64,000 nt of DNA from NCBI RefSeq assembly GCF_014647975.1, contig NZ_BMQF01000008.1, positions 62,001-126,000 on the forward strand, given 5' to 3'. The notes beneath the pieces were generated by a model that was given only the letters and a program-made list of their open reading frames with translations, made no database searches and was not told the DNA's origin. Positions within the stretch are counted from its first letter, which is position 1. Every line of letters begins with the position of its first letter. Both the position numbers and the translations under genes were made by a program. This DNA is from Streptomyces fumigatiscleroticus. GTDB taxonomy: Bacteria > Actinomycetota > Actinomycetes > Streptomycetales > Streptomycetaceae. Below, piece after piece: positions 16,883 through 25,210 of this stretch.

Positions 16883-16896
16883 CGGGAGCGCTCCCA
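16883..16896. promoter_or_regulatory. CebR-type operator (distal box) upstream of GH12 cellulase
   Basis: CGGGAGCGCTCCCA matches the CebR consensus TGGGAGCGCTCCCA at 13 of 14 positions. It is the first of two boxes before the cellulase gene, 136 bp from the second. Confidence 0.82.
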
Positions 16897-17018
16897 ACGA
16901 ATCATTCCCTTGTGGATCAATCGGCTGACCTGCTGTTTCGAAAAAGCTTCGACAGTTCCGTGCGCGCAGGCTTGTCAGGGACATGAGCCCCTCCTACAGT
17001 CCCGTCCGGGCCAGGAGC

Positions 17019-17032
17019 TGGGAGCGCTCCCA
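17019..17032. promoter_or_regulatory. CebR-type operator (proximal box) upstream of GH12 cellulase
   Basis: A perfect 14-bp TGGGAGCGCTCCCA palindrome, 75 bp before the cellulase start codon. In Streptomyces such boxes hold CebR on cellulase and cellobiose-uptake genes until cello-oligosaccharides release it. Confidence 0.88.
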
Positions 17033-17107
17033 TCGACGGTGAGACGGGAGAGCTTCCCCGCTCCTGCGCACCAAGTGCCCCCGTTCCCTCCCAGAGAGGC
17101 CCCCCAC

Positions 17108-18250
17108 GTGAGTTCGTTACTTCCCCGCTTCCGCCCCCGCCTCCGCCCCCTGCGCGCTGTGCTGGGCGGGTTCCTCATGGCGCTCGCGGCGACCGGCGCG
17201 CTGCTCACCACGACGACGCCGGCCCAGGCCGACACCACGATCTGCGAACCGTACGGTTCGACCATGATCCAAGGGCGCTACGTCGTCCAGAACAACCGCT
17301 GGGGCACCAGCAACACCCAGTGCATCACCGCCACCGACACCGGCTTCAGAGTCACGCAGGCCGACGGCTCGGTGCCCACCAACGGCGCCCCCAAGTCGTA
17401 CCCGTCGCTCTTCAACGGCTGCCACTACACCAACTGCTCGCCGGGAACCAATCTCCCGGCGCAGATCAGCGGCATCTCGAGCGCGCCCAGCAGCATCTCG
17501 TACGGCTACGTCAGCGATGCCGTCTACGACGCGGCGTACGACATCTGGCTGGACCCGACGCCCCGGACCGACGGCGTGAACCGTACCGAGATCATGATCT
17601 GGTTCAACAAGGTCGGCCCCGTCCAGCCGGTCGGCTCCCAGGTCGGCACGGCCACCGTGGCCGGGCGCTCCTGGCAGGTGTGGTCGGGCAACAACGGCTC
17701 CAACGACGTCCTGTCCTTCGTCGCCCCCTCGGCGATCGGCAGCTGGAGCTTCGACGTGATGGACTTCGTCCGGCAGGCCGTCTCCCGCGGACTCGCCCAG
17801 AACAGCTGGTACCTGACGAGCATCCAGGCCGGCTTCGAGCCCTGGCAGAACGGTGCGGGTCTCGCCGTGAACTCCTTCTCCTCCACCGTCAACACCGGGA
17901 GCGGCAACCCGGGCAACCCCGGTGACCCGGCGGTGGCGTGCAAGGTGTCGTACGCCACGAACGTGTGGCAGGGCGGCTTCACCGCGAACGTCACCGTCGC
18001 CAACACCGGCTCCTCCACCGTCGACGGCTGGAAGCTCGCCTTCACCCTGCCCTCCGGGCAGCGCATCACCAGCGCCTGGAACGCCACCGTCACCCCGTCC
18101 TCGGGCACGGTCACGGCGAGCGGGGCGGGCCACAACGCGCAGATCGCCCCGGGCGGCAGCCAGAGCTTCGGGTTCCAGGGAACCTACAGCGGCACCTTCG
18201 CGCAGCCGAACGGCTTCAGCCTGAACGGCACCGCCTGCACGACCGCGTGA
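17108..18250 (+). CDS. secreted GH12 endo-1,4-beta-glucanase with CBM2, TTA-containing
   Basis: A 380-residue exported cellulase. The signal peptide ends near TTTTPAQA (residue 41). The GH12 domain (about 42-260) contains the nucleophile in NRTEIMIWFN (Glu 161) and the acid/base in QAGFEPWQNG (Glu 244). A Gly/Asn/Pro linker (NTGSGNPGNPGDP) joins it to a C-terminal cellulose-binding CBM2 (about 277-380: VACKVSYATNVWQGGFTANV, with WKLAFTLPSGQ). It is close to the CelB type of Streptomyces. Start GTG 17108, with GAGAGG upstream. Codon 4 is TTA (17117-17119), so translation should depend on the bldA tRNA. Two CebR boxes control the promoter and a strong hairpin follows the gene. Confidence 0.93.
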   Translation: MSSLLPRFRPRLRPLRAVLGGFLMALAATGALLTTTTPAQADTTICEPYGSTMIQGRYVVQNNRWGTSNTQCITATDTGFRVTQADGSVPTNGAPKSYPSLFNGCHYTNCSPGTNLPAQISGISSAPSSISYGYVSDAVYDAAYDIWLDPTPRTDGVNRTEIMIWFNKVGPVQPVGSQVGTATVAGRSWQVWSGNNGSNDVLSFVAPSAIGSWSFDVMDFVRQAVSRGLAQNSWYLTSIQAGFEPWQNGAGLAVNSFSSTVNTGSGNPGNPGDPAVACKVSYATNVWQGGFTANVTVANTGSSTVDGWKLAFTLPSGQRITSAWNATVTPSSGTVTASGAGHNAQIAPGGSQSFGFQGTYSGTFAQPNGFSLNGTACTTA

Positions 18251-18296
18251 CGCGATGACCCGGCCGGCGGGCACACGCCCGCCGCGCCTCCCCGCT

Positions 18297-18340
18297 CCGG
18301 GACCCGCTTTCCCCCCCTACGCCGCTGGGGCGGGTCCCGG
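18297..18340 (+). terminator. hairpin terminator after GH12 cellulase
   Basis: CCGGGACCCGC (18297-18307) is perfectly complementary to GCGGGTCCCGG (18330-18340): an 11-bp stem about 50 bases after the cellulase stop. Confidence 0.75.
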
Positions 18341-18581
18341 AGCTTCCGCATGCAAGGGCGGGCGGCGCCGGCGGAGGCGCGACGACGAACGACACCCGGT
18401 ACCGGCCGCACACGACCGGCATCGGGCTGCCGACGGCCGCGCACCCGTCCCCGCGCCGCGCCGGGCACGGGGACGGGCAGGCACGGGGACGCTGATCGCG
18501 GCCCGCGTCCGCCCCTGTCGTGCATTCCACGGGGATGCGATCATGTCGCCGGAGCGGCGGCAGCGACTGGACGGCGTCCCG

Positions 18582-18677
18582 GCCGCACCGCCTCCATGCG
18601 GCCGCACCTGCCTCCATGCGGCCGCACCTCGTCCGTGCGACCGCACCGCCTCCGTGCGACCGCACCGCCTCCGTGCG
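18582..18677. repeat. five tandem 19-20-nt units (CCGCACCGCCTCCRTGCG)
   Basis: Five contiguous copies with few changes, ending about 75 bases before the start of the desulfurase-like gene. Each unit contains CGCAC...GTGCG or TGCGG/CCGCA, so single units can form small hairpins. The frames through it give low-complexity peptides, so it is not coding. The surrounding 18341-18750 holds no gene. Confidence 0.65.
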
Positions 18678-18750
18678 ACCGCGGCGCAAGCACCGCGTCG
18701 GCCGACACCGACCGCCCACCGTTTCGTCCCTCGCCCACCGGGAGTTCGAC

Positions 18751-20049
18751 ATGGCCCTCGACATCGCCGCGATCCGCGCGCAGATACCCGCCCTGAAGTC
18801 CGGCTCGGCCCGTTTCGACGCGCCGGGCGGCACGCAGGTTCCGCAGCCGGTCGTGGACGCCGTCGCCGCGGCCATGACCGCCCCGCTGGCGAACCGGGGG
18901 CGAACCACCGAGGGCGAACGCAACGCGGACCGGATCGTCGTCGAGGCCCGTGCCGCACTGGCCGACCTGCTCGGCACCACGCCGGAGACGGTCGTGTTCG
19001 GGCGCAGCGCCACACAGCTCGCCTACGACCTGTCGCGCATGCTGGCCAAGACCTGGCGGCCGGGCGACGAGGTGGTGGTGACCCGGCTCGACCACGATTC
19101 CAACATCCGGCCGTGGGTGCAGGCCGCCGCGTCGGCGGGGGCGACCGTGCGGTGGGCCGACTTCGATCCGGTCACCGGCGAGCTGCGGCCCGAACATGTG
19201 CAGGCGGTGCTGTCGCCACGCACCCGGCTGGTCGCGGTCACCGCCGCGTCCAATCTGATCGGTACCCGCCCGGACCTGCCGGCCCTGTCCGCCCTGGTCC
19301 ACGAGGTGGGCGCGCTGTTCCACGTGGACGCGGTGCACTACGCCTCGCACGCGGTGGTGGACTTGGCGGCGCTCGGCGCGGACACGCTGGTCGTCTCGCC
19401 GTACAAGTGGCTCGGTCCGCACCTGGGTGTGCTGACCGGCCGGGCGGAACTCCTGCGGACACTGCGGCCGGACAAGCTGCTGCCGTCCAGCGACGCCGTG
19501 CCGGAACGGTTCGAACTGGGCACGCTCCCCTACGAGTTGCTGGCCGGCACGCGGGCCGCGGTGGACTTCCTCGCCGGTCTGGACCCGGCGGCGCGGGGCG
19601 GCCGCCGGGAGAGGCTGATCGCGTCGTTCGCCGCGCTGGAGGGGCACGAGGAAACACTGCGGGACCGGCTGGAGCGAGGACTGGCGCGGCTCGGCGCGGT
19701 CACCGTCCACACCCGGGCCGAGCGGCGCACCCCCACTCTGCTGTTCACCGTCGCGGGCCATGCGCCGGCCGATGTGTCACGGCACCTGGCCCGGCACGGC
19801 GTCGACGCCCCGGCCGGCTCGTTCTACGCCGTGGAGGCCGCGCACCGGCTCGGCCTGGGCGTCGAGGGCGGCGTTCGAGTGGGGCTCGCTCCCTACAGCG
19901 ACGCGGACGACGTGGACCGGCTGCTGGCGGCGCTGGCCGCGCTCGTCGAGGGGCGCGGCACGCGGACACGCCCGGGGACACCGCGGCCGCCGGCCCGCCG
20001 GACGGACGCCCGGTGCGGGACCGAGGGCACGGCCGAAGTCACGTCGTAA
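18751..20049 (+). CDS. cysteine desulfurase-like PLP-dependent enzyme (class V aminotransferase fold)
   Basis: A 432-residue fold-type I PLP enzyme of the 'cysteine desulfurase-like' subgroup. The PLP lysine is Lys 219 in SPYKWLGPHLG; the cofactor-binding HVDAVHYASH and the DHDSNIRPW segment are also present. The N-terminal RFDAPGGTQVPQPVVDAV is the subgroup's signature. No catalytic Cys loop equivalent to IscS is obvious, so desulfurase activity is uncertain; these enzymes may act on other amino acids. ATG 18751 follows GGGAG. The last about 30 residues are disordered and Arg/Pro/Thr-rich. No sulfur-transfer genes are adjacent. Confidence 0.85.
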   Translation: MALDIAAIRAQIPALKSGSARFDAPGGTQVPQPVVDAVAAAMTAPLANRGRTTEGERNADRIVVEARAALADLLGTTPETVVFGRSATQLAYDLSRMLAKTWRPGDEVVVTRLDHDSNIRPWVQAAASAGATVRWADFDPVTGELRPEHVQAVLSPRTRLVAVTAASNLIGTRPDLPALSALVHEVGALFHVDAVHYASHAVVDLAALGADTLVVSPYKWLGPHLGVLTGRAELLRTLRPDKLLPSSDAVPERFELGTLPYELLAGTRAAVDFLAGLDPAARGGRRERLIASFAALEGHEETLRDRLERGLARLGAVTVHTRAERRTPTLLFTVAGHAPADVSRHLARHGVDAPAGSFYAVEAAHRLGLGVEGGVRVGLAPYSDADDVDRLLAALAALVEGRGTRTRPGTPRPPARRTDARCGTEGTAEVTS

Positions 20050-20136
20050 GACGTCGGTGGCGGCGCCCATCGACGACGGAGCCGCACCCGGCCCCGGTCC
20101 CAGGACGAGTGGAACCACTCGCTTCGCCGCGGAGGA

Positions 20137-20437
20137 ACGACGGGGACCTACGGGCCGATGTCATGAACAGTGAGCCGGTACCCCACTGCGTCCAGCCACG
20201 GGAACCGCGCGCGAACCCGATGCCGGCCAGCAGCCGGACCGCACCGTGCCGGATCCCGCCGGACGGGGGTGTCCCGGCGAAGACGGCCACCTCCTGCCCG
20301 GTCATGCGCGGGCGCATGACCAGCACGACCGTGGGGACGACGAAGACGACCGGGCACAGGATGAGCTGGGTGAGGGGGATCTGATACCAGTGGCCGCCGA
20401 ACAGGGACAGCTCCGGCGGCGCTCCGACATAGGCACC
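20137..20437 (-). pseudogene. remnant of a polytopic membrane protein (possibly AveC/spirocyclase-like)
   Basis: A minus-strand stretch reads GAYVGAPPELSLFGGHWYQI then PLTQLILCPVVFVVPTVVLV and MRPRMTGQEVAVFAGTPPSG, with hydrophobic blocks and natural-looking loops, yet the same frame upstream and downstream degenerates into shadow-like sequence and no start is near. I read it as the surviving middle of a membrane protein. The FGGHWYQIPL pattern reminds me of AveC-family proteins, but the match is weak. The rest of 20050-20658 holds nothing I can support. Confidence 0.45.
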
Positions 20438-20658
20438 GCGTCCGGTGACCCGGACAGCGCGGCCTCGCTCGCGGACAACGGCGGCATCCTGGCCGGCGTG
20501 TCGATCCGGTCGCCCGTCCACACCTGTCCGCCCGGGTCGCAGCACGCCGTGGTGTGGCGTCCCGGGGCGGGAATTCCCGGCGCTGTGCCCGGGGTTGAAG
20601 GACACGCACCTTTCTCGAGAGCTTTGCCCCGACCGACATCGTACGAAGGACTTCGACC

Positions 20659-21066
20659 TTGGCACCCACGTTCTCCGACGAGCTGAAGAAGTACCTCGAC
20701 GACTCACGGGTCTTCGCCACCGTGGCGACGGTGTCGCCCGACGGGCGGCCGCACCTGACCGTCGTCTGGATCAAACGCGACGGCGACGAGCTGCTGTTCT
20801 CCACCACCGTGGACAGGCAGCAGGGCAAGAACCTCGCCCGCGACCCGCGCGTCACCATAATGATCAATCCGCCCGAGAACCCGTACACCTACGCCGAGAT
20901 CCGCGGCACCGCGACGATCACCCCGGACCCCGCCCAGGAGCTGCCGAACGAGTTGTCACTGAAGTACACGGGCCAGGACTACGCCACGTTCAACCCGGCC
21001 TCGAAGAACGACGGGGAACGCATCGTGGTCCGGGTCACTCCGCTCAAGATCACCGGCCGGCTCTGA
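20659..21066 (+). CDS. PPOX-class F420-dependent oxidoreductase
   Basis: A 135-residue split-barrel flavin/F420-binding protein: FATVATVSPDGRPHLTVVWI, DELLFSTTVDRQQGKNL, DPRVTIMINPPENPYTYAEI, typical of the actinobacterial F420H2-dependent reductases related to Rv1155. TTG 20659 is the start, placed eight bases after GAAGGA. The substrate is unknown; such proteins act on diverse enones, biliverdin-like or xenobiotic compounds. It is monocistronic, closed by a strong hairpin. Confidence 0.88.
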   Translation: MAPTFSDELKKYLDDSRVFATVATVSPDGRPHLTVVWIKRDGDELLFSTTVDRQQGKNLARDPRVTIMINPPENPYTYAEIRGTATITPDPAQELPNELSLKYTGQDYATFNPASKNDGERIVVRVTPLKITGRL

Positions 21067-21075
21067 TACGAGCCT

Positions 21076-21109
21076 CCGCGTCCCGTCCCATGACCGGGAC
21101 GGGACGCGG
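21076..21109 (+). terminator. hairpin terminator after F420-dependent oxidoreductase
   Basis: CCGCGTCCCGTCCC (21076-21089) and GGGACGGGACGCGG (21096-21109) form a perfect 14-bp stem with a 6-nt loop, 10 bases after the stop codon. Confidence 0.85.
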
Positions 21110-21265
21110 GGCATCACGGCCTGTGCCGCCGCCGGCGCATCGTGCGACGCGGAGGTGCCCGAGGACGTCGACGGCATCCCCCACGAGCCCACCGACGTGC
21201 GGAAGGCGGACGGCCGGGGGCTCGGCCCGACTGCCGCGGACGGCCGGCGCGCGCACCGGTGTCCC

Positions 21266-22108
21266 TCAGCCGGGCCGACGCCCGACGTGGGCTCCGACGA
21301 AGGGCAGCAGGAGTGCCAGGGTCCGTTGTGGATCCTCGAGCATGGGTGAGTGGCCGAGGCCGGGCAGCGTCTCGATCCTTGCGCCCGGAACGGCGCTGTA
21401 ATCGGTGGCGGAGGACGGTCGCCACCTGCGGTCTTCCCCGCCGAAGATGACCAGCAGCGGTTTCGCGAGGGCAGCCAGTCTGGCCGGGACTTCGCGCTGC
21501 TTCAGGTAGGCATCGGCGCCCTGCGAGGTCGCGACGGACGCGTGGAGCGTCATGGCCCGCGCGTCGTCCACGAGCTGCTGCGGGACCTCATAGCCGGGGC
21601 GGCTGAAGGCGGTGCTGAGCGCCTTGCGGATCAGGCCGTCGGTCCGCATCCGCCACAGCAGGGGCCCGACGCCCGGAGCGAGTACGAGCTTCCCGGCGAA
21701 CCCGTCGGAGATGAACGCGTCCAGGCGGGGCCCGGTGCCGATGAGCGCCAACGCGGCTACCAGGCCGGGCCGTTCCTCCGCGAGCGCGGTGACGACCAGG
21801 CCGCCGGTGGAGTGACCGACAGCGATGACCCGCTCCACGCCGAGCCGATCCAATGCCGCGCCGACCCGGCGAGCGTGCTCGGGGATCCGGTAGCTGTGAC
21901 CGGTCGGTCCGGCCGACTGACCGTGTCCGAGCAGATCGATCCGGACGGTCCGACAGTCCTTGGCCAGTTCCGGCACGATCGCGTCCCACCAGTGCGTCGA
22001 CGCGGCGAGCCCATGGACGAGGACGAGAGCCGGGGCGTCCCGGGGGCCCTCCTGACGTACGTGAATGTCCCCTTCTTCGAAGGGGAGGAGCAGGTCCTCA
22101 GTGGTCAT
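21266..22108 (-). CDS. alpha/beta hydrolase
   Basis: A 280-residue alpha/beta hydrolase fold protein with oxyanion motif VLVHGLAAS, nucleophile elbow VGHSTGG (Ser 100), a cap region (about 125-210) and the catalytic His in LPGLGHSPMLEDP. It is intact and of usual family length. The substrate (ester, lactone or epoxide) is unknown. The gene points the same way as the MFS gene behind it but is separated by about 245 bases with a tandem repeat, so co-transcription is doubtful. Confidence 0.85.
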   Translation of the reverse strand: MTTEDLLLPFEEGDIHVRQEGPRDAPALVLVHGLAASTHWWDAIVPELAKDCRTVRIDLLGHGQSAGPTGHSYRIPEHARRVGAALDRLGVERVIAVGHSTGGLVVTALAEERPGLVAALALIGTGPRLDAFISDGFAGKLVLAPGVGPLLWRMRTDGLIRKALSTAFSRPGYEVPQQLVDDARAMTLHASVATSQGADAYLKQREVPARLAALAKPLLVIFGGEDRRWRPSSATDYSAVPGARIETLPGLGHSPMLEDPQRTLALLLPFVGAHVGRRPG

Positions 22109-22310
22109 GGGTCAACGGTGGCTCCCACGCGCCCCCGCGTCTTGGACGAATGTTCCCGCCGGCCGCCTGGGGTGACCGGCCCAGCCGCCTGGCGTGACCG
22201 GAGTCCCGCGTGCCGCCGGAGTCGGCGAAGCGTTCCGAGTCCCCGGTGGGCGCCGTGTCGCCGGTCCGCGCGTCAGCGCCCGGTGGGCACGGGCGCTGAC
22301 GGTCGTTCAG

Positions 22311-22358
22311 GTGACGGACGGTTCGGGTGACGGCCGGTTCGGGTGACGGCCGGTTCAG
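22311..22358. repeat. three tandem 16-nt units GTGACGGMCGGTTCRG at the MFS stop codon
   Basis: Three back-to-back copies, the last of which contains the stop codon of the MFS gene (minus strand, 22355-22357). The repeat thus lies exactly in its 3' untranslated region. Confidence 0.6.
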
Positions 22359-23806
22359 GCGCGGGTGGGCGCCTTCTCGGCCGGGGCCGTGTCGTCCTCG
22401 GTCTCGGCGGTGCCCGCGCGCATGGCGGGGATCAGGCACGCCACGGCGGCCGACACCAGCGCCACACCGCAGCCGATGACGAGGCCCGTACGGAAGCCGT
22501 CCTCGGAGGCGATCGTGTAGCCGCCCACGGTGACGGTCATCTGCGCCAGGACGACACCGATCACCGCCGATCCGATGGTCGTGCCGAGCGAGCGCATCAG
22601 GGCGTTGAAGCCGTTGGCCGCCGCCGTCTCGGAGAGCGGAACGGCACTCATGATCAGGGCGGGCATCGCGCCGTAGGCGAGGGCGACACCACTGTTGATG
22701 ACGATACCGACGATCATCAGGCCCCAGGCGGAGCCCATGAGCGCGAGCCCGATCCCGTACCCGGCCGAGATCACCAGTGCGCCGCTGACCAGGGCGAACT
22801 TGGGGCCGCGCGCATTGATCAGCTTGCCGCCGAGCGGGGAGACGATCATCATCATCACGCCGCCGGGCGCCAGATACAGGCCGGCCGCCAGCATCGACCG
22901 GCCCAGGCCGTAGCCGGTGGCCTCGGGGAACTGGAGCAGCTGGGGCGCGATCAGCATGAAGGCGTACATGCCGACACCGATGAGGATCGAGGCGGCGTTG
23001 GTCAGCAGCACGCGCGGACGCGCCGTGGTGCGCAGGTCGATCAGGGGATCGCGGGTGCGCAGCTCGTAGCAGCCCCAGACCAGCAGCGCCACGACCGCCA
23101 GGGCGAAGAGGCCCAGCGTGGTGCCCGAGGCCCAGCCCCAGTCGGCTCCCTTGGAGATCGCCAGGAGCAGGGAGACCAGGCCGATGGCGAGGCCGACGGC
23201 GCCGGGAGCGTCGAAGCGCTGGCCCTTGGCACCGGCCGGGACGTCCGGGACGACGAAGAAGATCAGTGCGCCGATCAGCAGGGCGAGACCGGCGGACCCC
23301 CAGAACAGCACGCGCCAGTTCGCGTACTGGGCGACGGCGGCGGCCAGGGGCAGGCCGATGGCGCCGCCGATACCCATGGAGGCGCTGACCAGGGCGATGG
23401 AACTGCTCAGCTTCTCCGCCGGGACGACGTCGCGCAGGAGCGCGATGCCCAGCGGCACCATGCCCATGCCCATCCCCTGAAGGCCGCGCCCGACGATCAT
23501 CGGCAGCACGGACGAGGCGAGCGCGCACACCACCGAGCCGATCACCAGTGGTACGGCGCAGACCAGAAGCATCCGCCGCTTGCCTATCAGGTCGCCGAGG
23601 CGTCCGGAGACCGGAACGCACACGCCCGCGACGAGCAGGGTGACCGTGACCACCCATGCCGCGTTCGAGGACGAGGTGTGCAGTAGCTGCGGCATCTCCG
23701 CGATCAGCGGGGTCACCAGCGTCTGCATGATCGCGGCGACGGTGCCGGCCAGTGCCAGTGTGGCGACGACGCCTCCTGAACGGGCGGTCGGCTGGGGGCC
23801 ATCCAT
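22355..23806 (-). CDS. MFS multidrug exporter, DHA2 family (14 TMS)
   Basis: A 483-residue DHA2-type drug:H+ antiporter with 14 predicted helices: GRLGDLIGKRRMLLV (motif A), the PxG-type motif C region SMGIGGAIGLPLAAAV, and the family's two additional central helices. It probably exports toxic organic compounds. Its start, ATG 23806, faces a MarR-family gene across a 152-bp promoter region holding a perfect palindrome, the classic layout of a MarR-controlled efflux pump. Confidence 0.9.
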   Translation of the reverse strand: MDGPQPTARSGGVVATLALAGTVAAIMQTLVTPLIAEMPQLLHTSSSNAAWVVTVTLLVAGVCVPVSGRLGDLIGKRRMLLVCAVPLVIGSVVCALASSVLPMIVGRGLQGMGMGMVPLGIALLRDVVPAEKLSSSIALVSASMGIGGAIGLPLAAAVAQYANWRVLFWGSAGLALLIGALIFFVVPDVPAGAKGQRFDAPGAVGLAIGLVSLLLAISKGADWGWASGTTLGLFALAVVALLVWGCYELRTRDPLIDLRTTARPRVLLTNAASILIGVGMYAFMLIAPQLLQFPEATGYGLGRSMLAAGLYLAPGGVMMMIVSPLGGKLINARGPKFALVSGALVISAGYGIGLALMGSAWGLMIVGIVINSGVALAYGAMPALIMSAVPLSETAAANGFNALMRSLGTTIGSAVIGVVLAQMTVTVGGYTIASEDGFRTGLVIGCGVALVSAAVACLIPAMRAGTAETEDDTAPAEKAPTRA

Positions 23807-23867
23807 GGTGGAGCTCCTCTATGAAACCTCTACGGGTGCCGGCGCCTCGACCGGCGTCTTATGCATC

Positions 23868-23884
23868 ATACACATGGTGTGTAT
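23868..23884. promoter_or_regulatory. MarR-type operator ATACACA-TGG-TGTGTAT
   Basis: A perfect 7-bp inverted repeat around three bases in an A/T-rich stretch between the divergent MFS and MarR genes. The minus-strand TATGAT that could serve as the MFS -10 element overlaps it, and a plus-strand TATGAT (23909-23914) lies before the MarR gene. Its size and form fit a MarR dimer site. Confidence 0.72.
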
Positions 23885-23958
23885 CTACCACATGCCATGC
23901 TGGATACATATGATGGAACCGAGTGGGCTCGGGGAGTCGACCGCAGGAAAGAGGGCAC

Positions 23959-24444
23959 GTGAACAGGGCTGACAGGGCCACGGAGCGGGTGGAGTACGAG
24001 CAGATGCTGCTGAGCCGCTACATGCATCTGCACAAGGGCAAGGGACGCCGCGCCGGCAGCGTCCTGGACCGCAGCGCCTACATCCTGCTCAGCCGCATCC
24101 GTATGCAGGGCCCCATGTCCATCGGACAGCTCGGCGACGCCTTCGGACTCGACGTCTCCACACTCAACCGGCAGACGGCGGCCGCCATGCGGGCGGGCCT
24201 GGTCGAGCGCATCCCGGACCCCGACGGCGGCATGGCCCGCAAGTTCCGCATCACCGAGGAGGGCGAACGGCGCCTGGACGAGGAACGTACGGGGATCGTC
24301 GCCAGCCTGGACCGCATCATGGCCGACTGGCCGGAGGAGGACATCGCGGCCTTCGCGGACTACCTCCAGCGCTTCAACGCGAGCATCGAGCGGCTGCACG
24401 GGATGCCCTGGCCGCGCCCCGAACCCGCGGAACGGCCCGCCTGA
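23959..24444 (+). CDS. MarR-family transcriptional regulator
   Basis: A 161-residue winged-helix regulator. Core: YILLSRIRMQGPMSIGQLGD, LDVSTLNRQTAAAMRAGLVE (recognition helix), ERIPDPDGGMARKFRITEEG (wing). The preferred start is GTG 23959 behind GGAAAGAGGG; an upstream ATG at 23923 would add 12 residues. It should repress the divergent DHA2 exporter through the palindrome in between, released by a small ligand. Confidence 0.88.
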   Translation: MNRADRATERVEYEQMLLSRYMHLHKGKGRRAGSVLDRSAYILLSRIRMQGPMSIGQLGDAFGLDVSTLNRQTAAAMRAGLVERIPDPDGGMARKFRITEEGERRLDEERTGIVASLDRIMADWPEEDIAAFADYLQRFNASIERLHGMPWPRPEPAERPA

Positions 24445-24542
24445 ACGGCAGGCCTTCCCGGACTCGGTGACTTGTGACTTGTCCTGTGTCGGGGGTAGAC
24501 GACGATCGACATCCGGTCGTCGATCACCGAAGGAGACGAGTG

Positions 24543-24770
24543 ATGGACAAGGGCAAGCAGATCACCGGTGCGGCGCGCGAGGAGCTCGCGCGGGAGATGA
24601 AGAAGCAGTACGAGAACGGTCTGTCCATACGGGCCATCGCCGAGGCCCATGGGCGGTCGTACGGGTTCGTCCACCGTGTGCTCACCGAGGCGGACGCATC
24701 CCTGCGCACTCGGGGTGGGGCCCATCCGCACCGACGGCTGGAAGAGGCCGGCGGCCGTTCACCACGCTGA
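24543..24770 (+). CDS. small helix-turn-helix protein (75 aa)
   Basis: Starts MDKGKQITGAAREELAREMK at ATG 24543 after GGAGACGAG and contains an HTH, NGLSIRAIAEAHGRSYGFVH, of the resolvase/transposase-like type widely conserved as a short stand-alone protein in Streptomyces. The basic tail (LRTRGGAHPHRRLEEAGGR) fits DNA binding. Its target is unknown. The C-terminus may be a degenerate extension: many relatives end soon after the RGGA segment. Confidence 0.75.
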   Translation: MDKGKQITGAAREELAREMKKQYENGLSIRAIAEAHGRSYGFVHRVLTEADASLRTRGGAHPHRRLEEAGGRSPR

Positions 24771-25040
24771 CGAGGACTCGTTCATGCGGTGAACCGGCGC
24801 TTGTCACCGTTGCCGCCGCCGCACGTGCCACGCCGCCGCGGCCCTGGACGATGTCCACGCCGACGCCGAGAAGCCCGGTGACAGCCTGAAGCAGCCCATG
24901 ACGGTGCCGTTCCCGCGGATGAACGGTGACCGCCCGCGCCGGCTACGGCTGTCTGGCCGGTCACGGCGTTGAGCGGCCGCCGCCCGCGACGTGCCGGCGG
25001 TACTCCGGGACCGCCGGCCGATGGCTGCCCAGGGTCCGAG

Positions 25041-25077
25041 CGACGGGCCCCGCCCCCTGCCGGGGCGGGGCCCGTCG
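25041..25077. terminator. 16-bp hairpin terminator
   Basis: CGACGGGCCCCGCCCC (25041-25056) and GGGGCGGGGCCCGTCG (25062-25077) pair perfectly around a 5-nt loop. It isolates the PadR operon from upstream transcription. Confidence 0.82.
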
Positions 25078-25153
25078 GCGTCGCCGCCTCGATCCGCGTA
25101 CCCGCTCAGCGGGCTGAACCGGCGGGCCCGTCCGGGTTCGTCCAGGGACCGGT

Positions 25154-25182
25154 TTGACGCCCGTATGGTTAACCGCTATCTA
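25154..25182 (+). promoter_or_regulatory. sigma-70-like promoter with palindrome in the spacer, upstream of padR-type gene
   Basis: TTGACG (25154-25159) and TATCTA (25177-25182) are spaced by 17 bp. The spacer contains GGTTAACC (25167-25174), a palindrome placed where a repressor would block RNA polymerase. Autorepression by the PadR-like protein is the likely reading. Confidence 0.65.
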
Positions 25183-25210
25183 TTGCTGGGTCGTTGAGGA
25201 GGGCGGTCGG

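Larger units (their letters stand above)
24771..25210. other. intergenic region before the PadR-ABC operon
   Basis: No supportable gene in the first 270 bases. It holds a strong terminator (25041-25077) and the operon promoter (25154-25182), listed separately. Confidence 0.5.

Noticed and set aside
18751..20049. Part of a phosphorothioation (Dnd) or other defence system
   Set aside because: The desulfurase-like enzyme stands alone; no dndB-E or restriction genes are adjacent, and the subgroup differs from DndA/IscS.
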